From the NCBI RefSeq assembly GCF_027622875.1, contig NZ_JAPZVP010000026.1, forward strand, positions 1-64,000: a DNA stretch of 64,000 nucleotides, in the 5' to 3' direction. The notes under the pieces were generated by a model. The model saw only the letters and a program-made list of their open reading frames with translations. It searched no databases and was not told the origin of the DNA. The first letter of the stretch is position 1; every line of letters begins with the position of its first letter. The DNA comes from Glycomyces luteolus (lineage in GTDB: Bacteria > Actinomycetota > Actinomycetes > Mycobacteriales > Micromonosporaceae). Of the stretch, positions 51,116 through 58,814 are shown in pieces. The translations under genes were made by a program, and so were the position numbers.

Positions 51116-52264
51116 ATGCCGCTTCCCGTATATCTGCTCGCCCTGGCGGTCTTCGCCATGGGCACTTCCGAATTCATGCTCGCCGGCCTCCTACCGGACC
51201 TCGCCGCCGACCTGGACGTCGCCGTCGGCACCGCCGGTCTGCTCACCACCGCGTTCGCCGTCGGCATGGCCGTCGGCGCCCCGCTCGTCGCGGCCCTCGC
51301 CCGCCGCCGCCCGCCGCGCTCGACGCTGCTCGTATTCCTCGGCCTGTTCCTGGTCGCGCACGTCGTCGGCGCGATCACCACCAGCTTCGCGGTCCTGTTC
51401 ACGACCCGGATCGTCGCGGCGTTCGCGAACGCCGGATTCCTCGCCGTCGCGCTCACCGCGACCGTCGCCATGGTCGCGCCGGACCGGAAAGGCCGCGCGC
51501 TCTCGATCCTGCTGGGCGGCACGACCATCGCCGTCGTCGCCGGGGTGCCCGGCGGGGCGCTGCTCGGAGCGTTGCTCGGCTGGCGCGCCACGTTCTGGGC
51601 GGTCGCGCTGCTGTCCCTGCCCGCCGCGCTCGGGGTGCTCCGAGGCCTGCCGCCAACCGGTGAAACGGACGGAGCGCCGCTGCGCACCGAACTCAATGTG
51701 CTCCGCCGCTCCCGGTTGGTCCTGGTGATGGGCTTGGGCGCGTTGGTGAACGCGGCGACGTTCGGCGCGTTCACGTACATCGCGCCCGTCGTCACCGAGA
51801 CGGCCGGGCTCGGCGACCTGTGGATTCCCGTCGTCCTCGTGCTGTTCGGCGCCGGATCGTTCGCCGGGGTCACGGCCGCCGGGCGCCTCTCCGACCGCCG
51901 CCCCGGCCGGGCGGTCGCCGTCGCGGGCCCGCTCCTGCTGCTCGGCTGGTGCGCCCTCGCCCTCTGGGCCGCGCACCCCGCGGTGCTGCTGCCGCTCGCA
52001 TTCACGCAGGGCGCGTTGGCGTTCGCGGTCGGCAGCACCCTCATCGCCCGCGTCCTCCACGAAGGCGCCGACGCGCCGACGATGGCCGGCGCCTATGCCA
52101 CCGCCGCCCTCAACGTGGGCGCGGCGGCCGGACCGGTCCTCGCCGGAATCGCACTGGCCACCGGCGACACCGGCCCGCTCTGGGCCGCCGCGGTCCTCGT
52201 CGCGGCGGCACTGGGCCTCGCAGCGCCCGGCCGCCGCGTGCTCACCGGGACGGCGGCGCGGTAG
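51116..52264 (+). CDS. MFS drug exporter, Cmx/CmlR (chloramphenicol) family
   Basis: A 382-residue 12-helix major facilitator. The N terminus PVYLLALAVFAMGTSEFML continuing AGLLPDLA, and GRALSILLGGTTIAVVAGVP (motif C, the antiporter signature), are very close to the chloramphenicol exporters Cmx and CmlR of actinobacteria. It should expel a hydrophobic drug in exchange for protons; resistance to chloramphenicol is likely but unproven. GGAG lies seven bases before the ATG. Its 3' end overlaps the convergent TetR gene by 23 bases. Confidence 0.88.
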   Translation: MPLPVYLLALAVFAMGTSEFMLAGLLPDLAADLDVAVGTAGLLTTAFAVGMAVGAPLVAALARRRPPRSTLLVFLGLFLVAHVVGAITTSFAVLFTTRIVAAFANAGFLAVALTATVAMVAPDRKGRALSILLGGTTIAVVAGVPGGALLGALLGWRATFWAVALLSLPAALGVLRGLPPTGETDGAPLRTELNVLRRSRLVLVMGLGALVNAATFGAFTYIAPVVTETAGLGDLWIPVVLVLFGAGSFAGVTAAGRLSDRRPGRAVAVAGPLLLLGWCALALWAAHPAVLLPLAFTQGALAFAVGSTLIARVLHEGADAPTMAGAYATAALNVGAAAGPVLAGIALATGDTGPLWAAAVLVAAALGLAAPGRRVLTGTAAR

Positions 52265-52847
52265 CCGCCAACGTGTCGGCGACCGCGGCGGCCGTGGTCC
52301 GCACCAGGTCGGGCAGCCGGTCGCGGTCGCCGATGAGGATCAGCAGCCAGTAGAAGATCGGCCCCAGCAGCAGGGCGTGCACGATCGCGGCGTCCGGCGC
52401 CGCCGCCAGCTCCCCGCGCTCGACCGCGCGCGCGAGCACCGTGTCGATCACGAACCGCTCCCGCTCGATGAACGTCCCCGTGAACCGCGCGCCGAGCGAG
52501 GAATCGCCGTGGAGGTCGGCCAGGAGCCCGTGCAGCACGTCGGGAGCCGCGGTGGAGAGCTGCTCGGCGATGACCTCGCAGACCGCCTCGAGATCCCCGT
52601 GCAGTGAACCCGAATCGGGCGGTGGCTGCTCCTCCATGTCGTGCACCGTGGCCGCGAAGATCATCTCCTGCTTGGTCGCGAACCGCCGGTAGATCGCCGC
52701 CTTCCCGATCCCGGCCCGGGACGCGACAGCGTCCACGGTGAGCTTCGCGTAGCCGCGCTCGGCCAGGAGTGCCCTTGTCGCGCTGGCGATGGCGTGATCG
52801 ATCTGGCTGTCGCGGGGGCGGCCCACGGGTTGCTTCGGTTCCGGCAT
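52242..52847 (-). CDS. TetR family transcriptional regulator
   Basis: A 201-residue regulator with HTH IASATRALLAERGYAKLTVD, then AGIGKAAIYRRFATKQEMIF, a standard TetR recognition helix, and a helical ligand domain of the TetR_C_11-like type. The start ATG at 52847 (MPEPKQPVGRPRD) is used. It is divergent from a DUF6463 membrane protein gene and convergent with the drug exporter; the operator-like repeat at 52858-52893 favours control of itself and the DUF6463 gene. Confidence 0.88.
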   Translation of the reverse strand: MPEPKQPVGRPRDSQIDHAIASATRALLAERGYAKLTVDAVASRAGIGKAAIYRRFATKQEMIFAATVHDMEEQPPPDSGSLHGDLEAVCEVIAEQLSTAAPDVLHGLLADLHGDSSLGARFTGTFIERERFVIDTVLARAVERGELAAAPDAAIVHALLLGPIFYWLLILIGDRDRLPDLVRTTAAAVADTLAATAPPSR

Positions 52848-52857
52848 GGCCTTAGGA

Positions 52858-52893
52858 TACGGAACCAAGAGTATTGAAACTGTCAGTTCCGTA
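52858..52893. promoter_or_regulatory. TetR operator candidate
   Basis: TACGGAAC (52858-52865) and GTTCCGTA (52886-52893), perfect 8-bp arms 20 bases apart, in the 59-bp gap between the TetR gene and the divergent DUF6463 gene. Confidence 0.5.
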
Positions 52894-52906
52894 ATTAGGA
52901 GTCGTC

Positions 52907-53314
52907 ATGATCAAGTGGGCCGGACGGATCTTCGCCTTCCTCGGCATCGGGCACACGCTGCTCAGCCTCGCGCTGGTCGCGCCGGATCACGCCGCCGCGT
53001 GGTTCAGCGGCGATCTGTGGCGGCCGGACGAGGGCGTGATCGCCATGAGCCCGGCCATGGCCGGGTACTGGCTCAGTGTCGGCGGTTTCGGCGTGCCGAT
53101 GCTGACACTCGGTTTCACCGTGCTGTGGATGGACCGGCGCGGGATCGTGCCGCCCGCGTTCCTCGGTTGGGCGGTCCTCGCCTGGGCGGCGGTCGACACC
53201 GTGATCCTGCTGCCCTCGCCGTGGATCCTTGCGGTGGTCGGGTCGGTCCTCTACCTCGTCGGCGTCCGCCGTGCGAGCAGAATGATCGAACCGGTTGCGG
53301 CCCAGGCGGTCTGA
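52907..53314 (+). CDS. DUF6463-like small membrane protein
   Basis: A 135-residue protein with four helices (IFAFLGIGHTLLSLALVAP first; WILAVVGSVLYLVGV last) and the conserved GHT near residue 15 of the DUF6463 group. TAGGAG is ten bases before the ATG. Usually encoded next to a TetR regulator, as here. Function unknown. Its stop is one base from the tsaD stop (convergent). Confidence 0.75.
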   Translation: MIKWAGRIFAFLGIGHTLLSLALVAPDHAAAWFSGDLWRPDEGVIAMSPAMAGYWLSVGGFGVPMLTLGFTVLWMDRRGIVPPAFLGWAVLAWAAVDTVILLPSPWILAVVGSVLYLVGVRRASRMIEPVAAQAV

Positions 53315-53315
53315 G

Positions 53316-54374
53316 TTACAGGCGGTTGGCGAGGCTCACGATCTCGACGTCCATCGAGGAGTTCGCGGGGAAGTCGATCACGGATGGGGCGATACCGGCC
53401 GTGACGAGGTGCGAGCCGAGGGCGGCGACCATGGCGCCGTTGTCGGTGCACAGCTTCGGCCGCGGGTAGCGCAGCGTGATCCCGGCGTCCTCGGCGCGCT
53501 CCACCGCGAGGGTGCGCAGGCGCGAGTTCGCGGCCACGCCGCCGCCGAGGAGGATCGTGCCGACGCCGTGCTCCTTCGCGGCGAGGATCGCCTTCTGGGT
53601 CAGCACGTCGCAGACCGCCTCCTGGAAGGCGGCGGCCACGTCGTTCACGGGGACGTTGTTGCCTTCGGCCCGTTGGGCCTCGATCCAGCGGGCGACGGCG
53701 GTCTTCAAACCGGAGAACGAGAAGTCGTAGCGGTGGCGCTCCATGTCCTTCGCGGCGGTGAGCCCGCGCGGGAAGCGCACGAACGCGCGGTCGCCCTCCT
53801 TCGCGGCCTTGTCGATGTACGGGCCGCCGGGGAAGGGCAGGCCGAGCAGGCGCGCGACCTTGTCGAACGCCTCGCCCGCCGCGTCGTCGATGCTCGCGCC
53901 GAGCTGCGTCACCTTCCCGGCGAGGTCCTCGACCATCATGATCGAGGAGTGGCCGCCCGAGACGAGCAGTCCGATCGCCGGTTCGGGGATCGGGCCGTTC
54001 TCCAAGGTGTCCACGGCGATGTGCGCGCTCAGGTGGTTGACGCCGTAGAGCGGCACACCGGTGGCGAGCGAGTAGGCCTTCGCCGCGCCCACACCGACCA
54101 TGAGCGCCCCGGCGAGGCCCGGACCTGCGGTGACGGCGATGCCGTCGAGATCGTCGAGGGTGAGACCGGCGTCGTCGAGCGCGCGCTGCACCGTGGGCAC
54201 CATGGCCTCCAAGTGCGCGCGGCTCGCGACCTCGGGCACGACGCCGCCGAAGCGGGCGTGCTCGTCGACCGAGGACGCGACGGCGTCGGCCAGCAGCTCG
54301 TGGCCGCGCACGATCCCGACACCGGTCTCGTCGCACGAGGTCTCGATGCCCATCACCACGGGTTCGTTCTTCAC
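53316..54374 (-). CDS. tsaD: tRNA N6-threonylcarbamoyladenosine synthase subunit
   Basis: A 352-residue Kae1/TsaD protein that transfers threonylcarbamoyl to A37 of ANN-decoding tRNAs with TsaB and TsaE. Motifs: [16 protein letters not shown] at the start, iron-binding His pair [41 protein letters not shown] and [11 protein letters not shown]. Length normal. It follows tsaE, tsaB and rimI in the same direction but is separated from rimI by 203 bases containing an IS200/IS605-like hairpin. Confidence 0.97.
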   Translation of the reverse strand: MKNEPVVMGIETSCDETGVGIVRGHELLADAVASSVDEHARFGGVVPEVASRAHLEAMVPTVQRALDDAGLTLDDLDGIAVTAGPGLAGALMVGVGAAKAYSLATGVPLYGVNHLSAHIAVDTLENGPIPEPAIGLLVSGGHSSIMMVEDLAGKVTQLGASIDDAAGEAFDKVARLLGLPFPGGPYIDKAAKEGDRAFVRFPRGLTAAKDMERHRYDFSFSGLKTAVARWIEAQRAEGNNVPVNDVAAAFQEAVCDVLTQKAILAAKEHGVGTILLGGGVAANSRLRTLAVERAEDAGITLRYPRPKLCTDNGAMVAALGSHLVTAGIAPSVIDFPANSSMDVEIVSLANRL

Positions 54375-54393
54375 CTGATCTTCTCCAAGGAAG

Positions 54394-54412
54394 CCCCGTC
54401 CTTGGGACGGGG
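54394..54412. mobile_element. IS200/IS605-type end hairpin (solo remnant)
   Basis: GAAGCCCCGTCC-TTG-GGACGGGGAGG: an 8-bp perfect stem with flanks (AAG ... AGGA) very like the right-end/omega-RNA hairpin of IS200/IS605-IS607 TnpB elements. No tnpA or tnpB is nearby. It sits 20 bases upstream of the tsaD start within a 203-bp gap (54375-54577) that interrupts the usually tight rimI-tsaD junction; the rest of the gap shows nothing I recognise. Confidence 0.45.
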
Positions 54413-54577
54413 AGGAATTGGACTATGCGGAGCATGGCAGGGCGCGTTGCCGCGTCCCGGGCGGATTGCAGTCAACCCTGGACCGCCAACCGTAGCCCTC
54501 GCACCAACGGGTTCCATTCGAGCCTACTAGCGCAGGTGAAGCGGCAGCCGGGCTGCGCGTATGACGCGAGTGCTCCG

Positions 54578-55036
54578 TCAAGGCGAAGAATGTGACAAAT
54601 CCATCCTCATCACGGCGGCATCCGTGCCGGTGTGCTGGTAGTAGTTCTTGCGCACCCCGATGCCGTAGAAACCGTACCGGTCGTACAGGCGCTGGGCCGG
54701 GACGTTGTCGACCGCGACCTCCAGGTACACCGACTTCACGTCGTGCGCCCGCGCGCGCTCGATCAGATCGTCCATGAGCATCAGCGCCACACCGCGGCGG
54801 CGGGCCTTCGCGGCGACGGCGATGTTGTTGAGCCAAAGCTCGGTGCCGTTCAGCGCGGTGCCCGCGTAGCCGAGGATCCGGTCGCCTTCGAAGACCGCGC
54901 GGTAGTCGTTCCCGGCCGAGAGCTCGGTCCACAACAGGCCCTCGCTCCAGGCCTCGGGCCCGAAGATCTCGATCTCCATCTCGGCGACGGCGGGCAGGTG
55001 CCACCAGCGCAGCCGGTCGATCCGCAAGTCGTTCAT
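54578..55036 (-). CDS. rimI: ribosomal protein S18-alanine N-acetyltransferase
   Basis: A 152-residue GNAT enzyme: LAGNDYRAVFEGDRILGYAG core (LSAGNDYRAV in this copy), acetyl-CoA loop VAAKARRRGVALMLMDDL, and the RimI end AQRLYDRYGFYGIGVRKNYY. It acetylates the N terminus of ribosomal protein S18. Position between tsaB and tsaD confirms the name. Start at 55036 (MNDLRID). Confidence 0.92.
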   Translation of the reverse strand: MNDLRIDRLRWWHLPAVAEMEIEIFGPEAWSEGLLWTELSAGNDYRAVFEGDRILGYAGTALNGTELWLNNIAVAAKARRRGVALMLMDDLIERARAHDVKSVYLEVAVDNVPAQRLYDRYGFYGIGVRKNYYQHTGTDAAVMRMDLSHSSP

Positions 55037-55062
55037 CGCATCAAGCTGTACCACGCGGCGGC

Positions 55063-55719
55063 TCAGGACGTCGGCGACGGGTTTCCCGCGGCGGGCTGCG
55101 CGTCCGGGCGGCGCAGGTACAGCGGGGTGAGCTGCTCGGTCGGCGCGCCCGCGAGCAGGCGAGGCGCGGCGAGTTCGACGAGTTTCACCAGGTCGGGGAA
55201 GATCGGCGTGGCCTCGGCGTCCATCGGGAGCTCGTCGGCGTACTTGCTCGCTCCTTCGCCGATCGCGTAGTCCGCGCCGGTCTCGGGCAGCTCCGAGGGC
55301 TTGCACACCTGCGGTTCGCCTTCGCGCACACCGTCTTCGTAGACGGCCCAGTAGATCTCCTTGCGGCGCGCGTCGGTGGCCGCGAGGGCGCGGCCCCGCG
55401 TGTTGCCGCCGATGCCGTCGAGCGAGCAGACGCCGTAGACGGGGATGCCCGCGCCGTCGGCGAACGCGGCCGCGGTGACCATGCCGACGCGCAGGCCCGT
55501 GAACGGGCCCGGGCCGACGCCGGAGACGACCGCGTCAACGTCCTTGACGGTGCGGCGAGCGTCGGCGAGGCAGCCTTCGATGAACGGCGCCAGCTTCTCC
55601 ACGTGCCCGCGCGCGTCCACCTCGCGGCGGAACGCGGTCAGGAACAGCTCGTCGTCGTCGAGGTCGACGAGTGCGGCCTGCACTGCGGCTGTGGACGTGT
55701 CGAGCGCGAGGACCCTCAT
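55063..55719 (-). CDS. tsaB: tRNA threonylcarbamoyladenosine biosynthesis protein
   Basis: A 218-residue ASKHA-fold partner of TsaD: VLALDTSTAAVQAALVD start, VVSGVGPGPFTGLRVGMVTA, VYGVCSLDGIG and ATDARRKEIYWAVY are all TsaB hallmarks. It has no activity alone and forms the TsaBDE complex. The ATG overlaps the tsaE stop (ATGA). Confidence 0.95.
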   Translation of the reverse strand: MRVLALDTSTAAVQAALVDLDDDELFLTAFRREVDARGHVEKLAPFIEGCLADARRTVKDVDAVVSGVGPGPFTGLRVGMVTAAAFADGAGIPVYGVCSLDGIGGNTRGRALAATDARRKEIYWAVYEDGVREGEPQVCKPSELPETGADYAIGEGASKYADELPMDAEATPIFPDLVKLVELAAPRLLAGAPTEQLTPLYLRRPDAQPAAGNPSPTS

Positions 55720-56192
55720 GCGGACGCACCCACCGGGGACTCGAGTGAGGCCAGACGCTCGGCCCAGTCGCCGCCGCGGCCGTGCAGCACGACTTCGCGG
55801 ACCTCGTCGGCCCGCCGCTCGATCGCGATCTCCAGGTGCGACTCCGCGAGGCGCTCGGCCAGGCCCGCGCCCCATTCGACCACGGTGACCGCCGCGTCGA
55901 CGTCGGTGTCCAGGTCGAGGTCGTCGAGCTCGTCCAGGGTCTCCAGTCGGTACGCGTCGACGTGCACGAGCGGCACCCCGGCGATGCCCGCGCGGTGCGA
56001 GCGGGCGATCACGAAGGTGGGGCTGGTGATCCGCCCCTCAACGCCGAGACCGGCGCCGATGCCCTGGGTGAGCGCGGTCTTCCCGGCGCCGAGCGGGCCG
56101 GTGAGGATCACGAGGTCGCCCGCGCGAAGGACCGCGGCCAGCCGCAGCCCGAACTCATGGGTGTTTTCGGCCGTCTGGAGCGTCAGCCTCAC
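55716..56192 (-). CDS. tsaE: tRNA threonylcarbamoyladenosine biosynthesis ATPase
   Basis: A 158-residue P-loop protein: Walker A LTGPLGAGKTALTQGIGAGL, SPTFVIARSH, VHVDAYRLETLDELDDL and VTVVEWGAGLAERL. It hydrolyses ATP to recycle the TsaBD complex. Normal length. First of tsaE-tsaB-rimI-tsaD. Confidence 0.95.
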   Translation of the reverse strand: MRLTLQTAENTHEFGLRLAAVLRAGDLVILTGPLGAGKTALTQGIGAGLGVEGRITSPTFVIARSHRAGIAGVPLVHVDAYRLETLDELDDLDLDTDVDAAVTVVEWGAGLAERLAESHLEIAIERRADEVREVVLHGRGGDWAERLASLESPVGASA

Positions 56193-56271
56193 GTTTCACT
56201 CCTCCAAGTGCTCTGGGCCGCGTCCTGTCGGCGCGGCGCAGCAGGTCCATAAAAGCTCAGTCAAGCTCGAG

Positions 56272-57474
56272 TCACGGCTCGAGACGATGCCCGTGGTGAC
56301 GTGAGAACGGCGACCACCTGCGATACCGCGAGGTGTCGCGCTCCTGCGGCGCCGCCTTAGGGGCGCCCGACACAGCGGAGCCCTTGCCGATCTCGGCCAC
56401 GACTTTGTCGATCATCTCCAACAACAGTTGTGAGATCTCACCAGGGTACTCCAGCTGCGGTGAATGAGCCGCCTCGGCTATGAGCGCGAATCGCGACCCC
56501 CCGAGCGCCGCCGCCAGCCGCCGCGAATGCTCCGGCGGCGTCAGCAGATCCTCGTCACCGACCACCACCAGCGCCGGTAGCCCCTCGAACAGCGGCAACG
56601 TCGCCGTCTCGTCGTGGTCGAGAATAGCGCGCGCATAACCGACGATGCTCTGCATCGACGTCCGCCGGTTCATCCGCTCCACCAGCGTGACCAGTGATGC
56701 CGGCGGATCCACATGCCCGAACGCGGCCTTGCGCGTCAGCAGCCACCCGATGTCCCCCGCCAGCAGCCGCGACCGGTCGATCAGATCCGGCGTCCAACCC
56801 GCCACCTGCTGCAGCATCGGCAGCACGGTCCGCCGCAGCCGCCGCAGCGCCCGCATCGGCTTCGTCTCCACCGTGTCGAGCCCGGCGGCGCTGCTCGAGA
56901 AGAACGCGACGCCCTTCACCCGCTCCCGGAAATCCGCCTCGTAGAGCCGCGCGAACACCTGGATCGTCATGCCGCCCATCGAATGCCCGACGAGAATCAG
57001 CGGGCCGCTCGGCGCCACCGCCGCCAGTACGTCGTGCAGCACCTCGGCCAGATCCTCGATCCCGTACTCCGTACGGGGAAGCGGACCCGACCGCCCGTGC
57101 CCCGGCTGGTCGTACAGCACCGCCCGCAGCGACACGCCGCCGCGATTCGCTTCGGCGACCGCCTTCCGCTGGAAGTAGAACGTCGCCATGTCCTGCATAT
57201 AGCCGTGCACGAACACCACCGTGACGTCCGCGTCCTCCGGACCCGCCGTCTCCACATGGATCGGCACCCCGTCACGCGACTCCACCGTCAGCACCGAACG
57301 CTGCGGCGGCAGTTCAAAGGGCTCATGCGCGTACGGATCGCTCGACGCCGCCTTCGTGCGCCGCGCCAGATACCGCGGCACCCCCCACGCCAAAGCGGCA
57401 CCCAGCGCCACTCCACCGGTCACCCCGCCGGCGATCGCGAAACCGCGCCTCCGGCGGGCCTGCTGCTCACTCAT
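56272..57474 (-). CDS. membrane-anchored alpha/beta hydrolase
   Basis: A 400-residue protein with one N-terminal helix (AIAGGVTGGVALGAALAWG) and an alpha/beta-hydrolase domain: oxyanion FVHGYMQDMA, nucleophile elbow VGHSMGGMTIQ with Ser, acid in VVVGDEDLLTPPEHS and His in EAAHSPQLEYP. Genes of this kind commonly sit between alr and tsaE in actinobacteria; substrate unknown, perhaps lipid esters. Start at 57474 (MSEQQARR) with GAGG upstream. Confidence 0.88.
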   Translation of the reverse strand: MSEQQARRRRGFAIAGGVTGGVALGAALAWGVPRYLARRTKAASSDPYAHEPFELPPQRSVLTVESRDGVPIHVETAGPEDADVTVVFVHGYMQDMATFYFQRKAVAEANRGGVSLRAVLYDQPGHGRSGPLPRTEYGIEDLAEVLHDVLAAVAPSGPLILVGHSMGGMTIQVFARLYEADFRERVKGVAFFSSSAAGLDTVETKPMRALRRLRRTVLPMLQQVAGWTPDLIDRSRLLAGDIGWLLTRKAAFGHVDPPASLVTLVERMNRRTSMQSIVGYARAILDHDETATLPLFEGLPALVVVGDEDLLTPPEHSRRLAAALGGSRFALIAEAAHSPQLEYPGEISQLLLEMIDKVVAEIGKGSAVSGAPKAAPQERDTSRYRRWSPFSRHHGHRLEP

Positions 57475-57550
57475 GCCGCCTCGCAATGCTCTCGAACACC
57501 AAGCTCTCCGCCCCGAACCGCCGCACCGTGCGAGACGCGGCGTTCAGTAC

Positions 57551-58690
57551 TCAGGCATCCTCGCGCGGCACCAGACCGCGGTTCCACAACCGCGGCACCC
57601 GCGAACCGATCGCCGTCAGCACGTCGTTCGGGATCGTCCCCGCCCACGCCGACCAGTCGTCCGCATCCGGATGCTGCTCACCAGCACCGATGAGCACTAC
57701 CGGCTCACCCGCCTTCACCGCGTCGTCGCCGCAGTCGACCATGAACTGGTCCATGCAGATCCGCCCCAGCACCCGGCGGCGCTTCCCCGCCAGGTACACC
57801 TCCGCCTTGCCTGAGGCGGCGCGCGGGACGCCGTCGGCGTACCCGAGCGGCACGAGCGCGACGTTCGCGTCCTGCTCCAGATGCACGGTGTGCCCGTAGG
57901 AGATGCCCGTGCCCGCCGGGACCCGCTTCACCGACATGACGACCGACCGGATCTCGATCACCGGCTGCAGGTCGATCGCGACCTGCGGCACCGGGTTGTA
58001 GCCGTACAGGGCGATGCCGGGGCGCACCAGGTCGTACCGCGTCTCCGGGTCGGCGATCAGGGCCGCGGAGTTCGCGAGGTGCCGCACCTCGGGCTCGAGG
58101 CCCGATGCGGACACAGTGCCGAGGAACCGCTCGAACGCGGCCTTCTGCTCGGCGTTGGCCGGGTGCCCGATCTCGTCCGCGCAGGCCATATGGCTCCACG
58201 CGCCGACGACGACCAGCGAACCCGCCGCCTGATGCTTCGCCGCGGCCTCCGCCACCATCGCCCACTCGGGCTCGGCGACACCGCCGCGGGACATGCCCGT
58301 GTCGCCCTTGAGGTGGATGCGCGCCGGGCGGCCCGCCTTGTCGGCCGCCGCGGTGACCGCGTCGAGCTGCAGCATCGACGAGACGCCGAGCTCGATCCCG
58401 GCACCGACCACCTCGGCCAGGCCCGGCTGATCCGGAGCGAAGAAGAACGCCATCACCGTCGTGTCCGCCATGTCGGGCAGGCGCTTCAACCGCCATGCCT
58501 CCCTGAGCGTCACGACCCCGAGGCTCGCCGCCCCGGCCTCGACCGCGACCCGCGATGCCGGGACCATGCCGTGCCCGTAAGCGTCGGCCTTCACCATCGC
58601 CATCATCGGCACCCCGGCGACGGCCGCGAGCGCCTGGACGTTGTGCGCGAGCCGGCGCCAGTCGGCGCTGGCCTTGGCCAGGCCTGACAT
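57551..58690 (-). CDS. alr: alanine racemase
   Basis: A PLP enzyme that makes D-alanine for the cell wall. The PLP Lys is in AMVKADAYGHGM (residue 34 from the ATG at 58690) and the second base Tyr is in AGTGISYGHTV near 262; the barrel and the C-terminal beta domain (RRVLGRICMDQFMVDCGDD) are complete, 379 residues. An upstream GTG at 58738 would add 16 residues; neither has a strong ribosome binding site. It leads the alr-hydrolase-tsaEB-rimI-tsaD block. Confidence 0.94.
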   Translation of the reverse strand: MSGLAKASADWRRLAHNVQALAAVAGVPMMAMVKADAYGHGMVPASRVAVEAGAASLGVVTLREAWRLKRLPDMADTTVMAFFFAPDQPGLAEVVGAGIELGVSSMLQLDAVTAAADKAGRPARIHLKGDTGMSRGGVAEPEWAMVAEAAAKHQAAGSLVVVGAWSHMACADEIGHPANAEQKAAFERFLGTVSASGLEPEVRHLANSAALIADPETRYDLVRPGIALYGYNPVPQVAIDLQPVIEIRSVVMSVKRVPAGTGISYGHTVHLEQDANVALVPLGYADGVPRAASGKAEVYLAGKRRRVLGRICMDQFMVDCGDDAVKAGEPVVLIGAGEQHPDADDWSAWAGTIPNDVLTAIGSRVPRLWNRGLVPREDA

Positions 58691-58814
58691 GGTGCCGAAT
58701 TCGGGTTCGGTCAGGACTCGGTAGTTGTCGATCGCCACATATGCAAGGGTACGTGCCCGCCGCGTCCGGCTCCGGCAGCGCCGAGGACCGGGTCGGCGGG
58801 CACGCACTCCCGCA

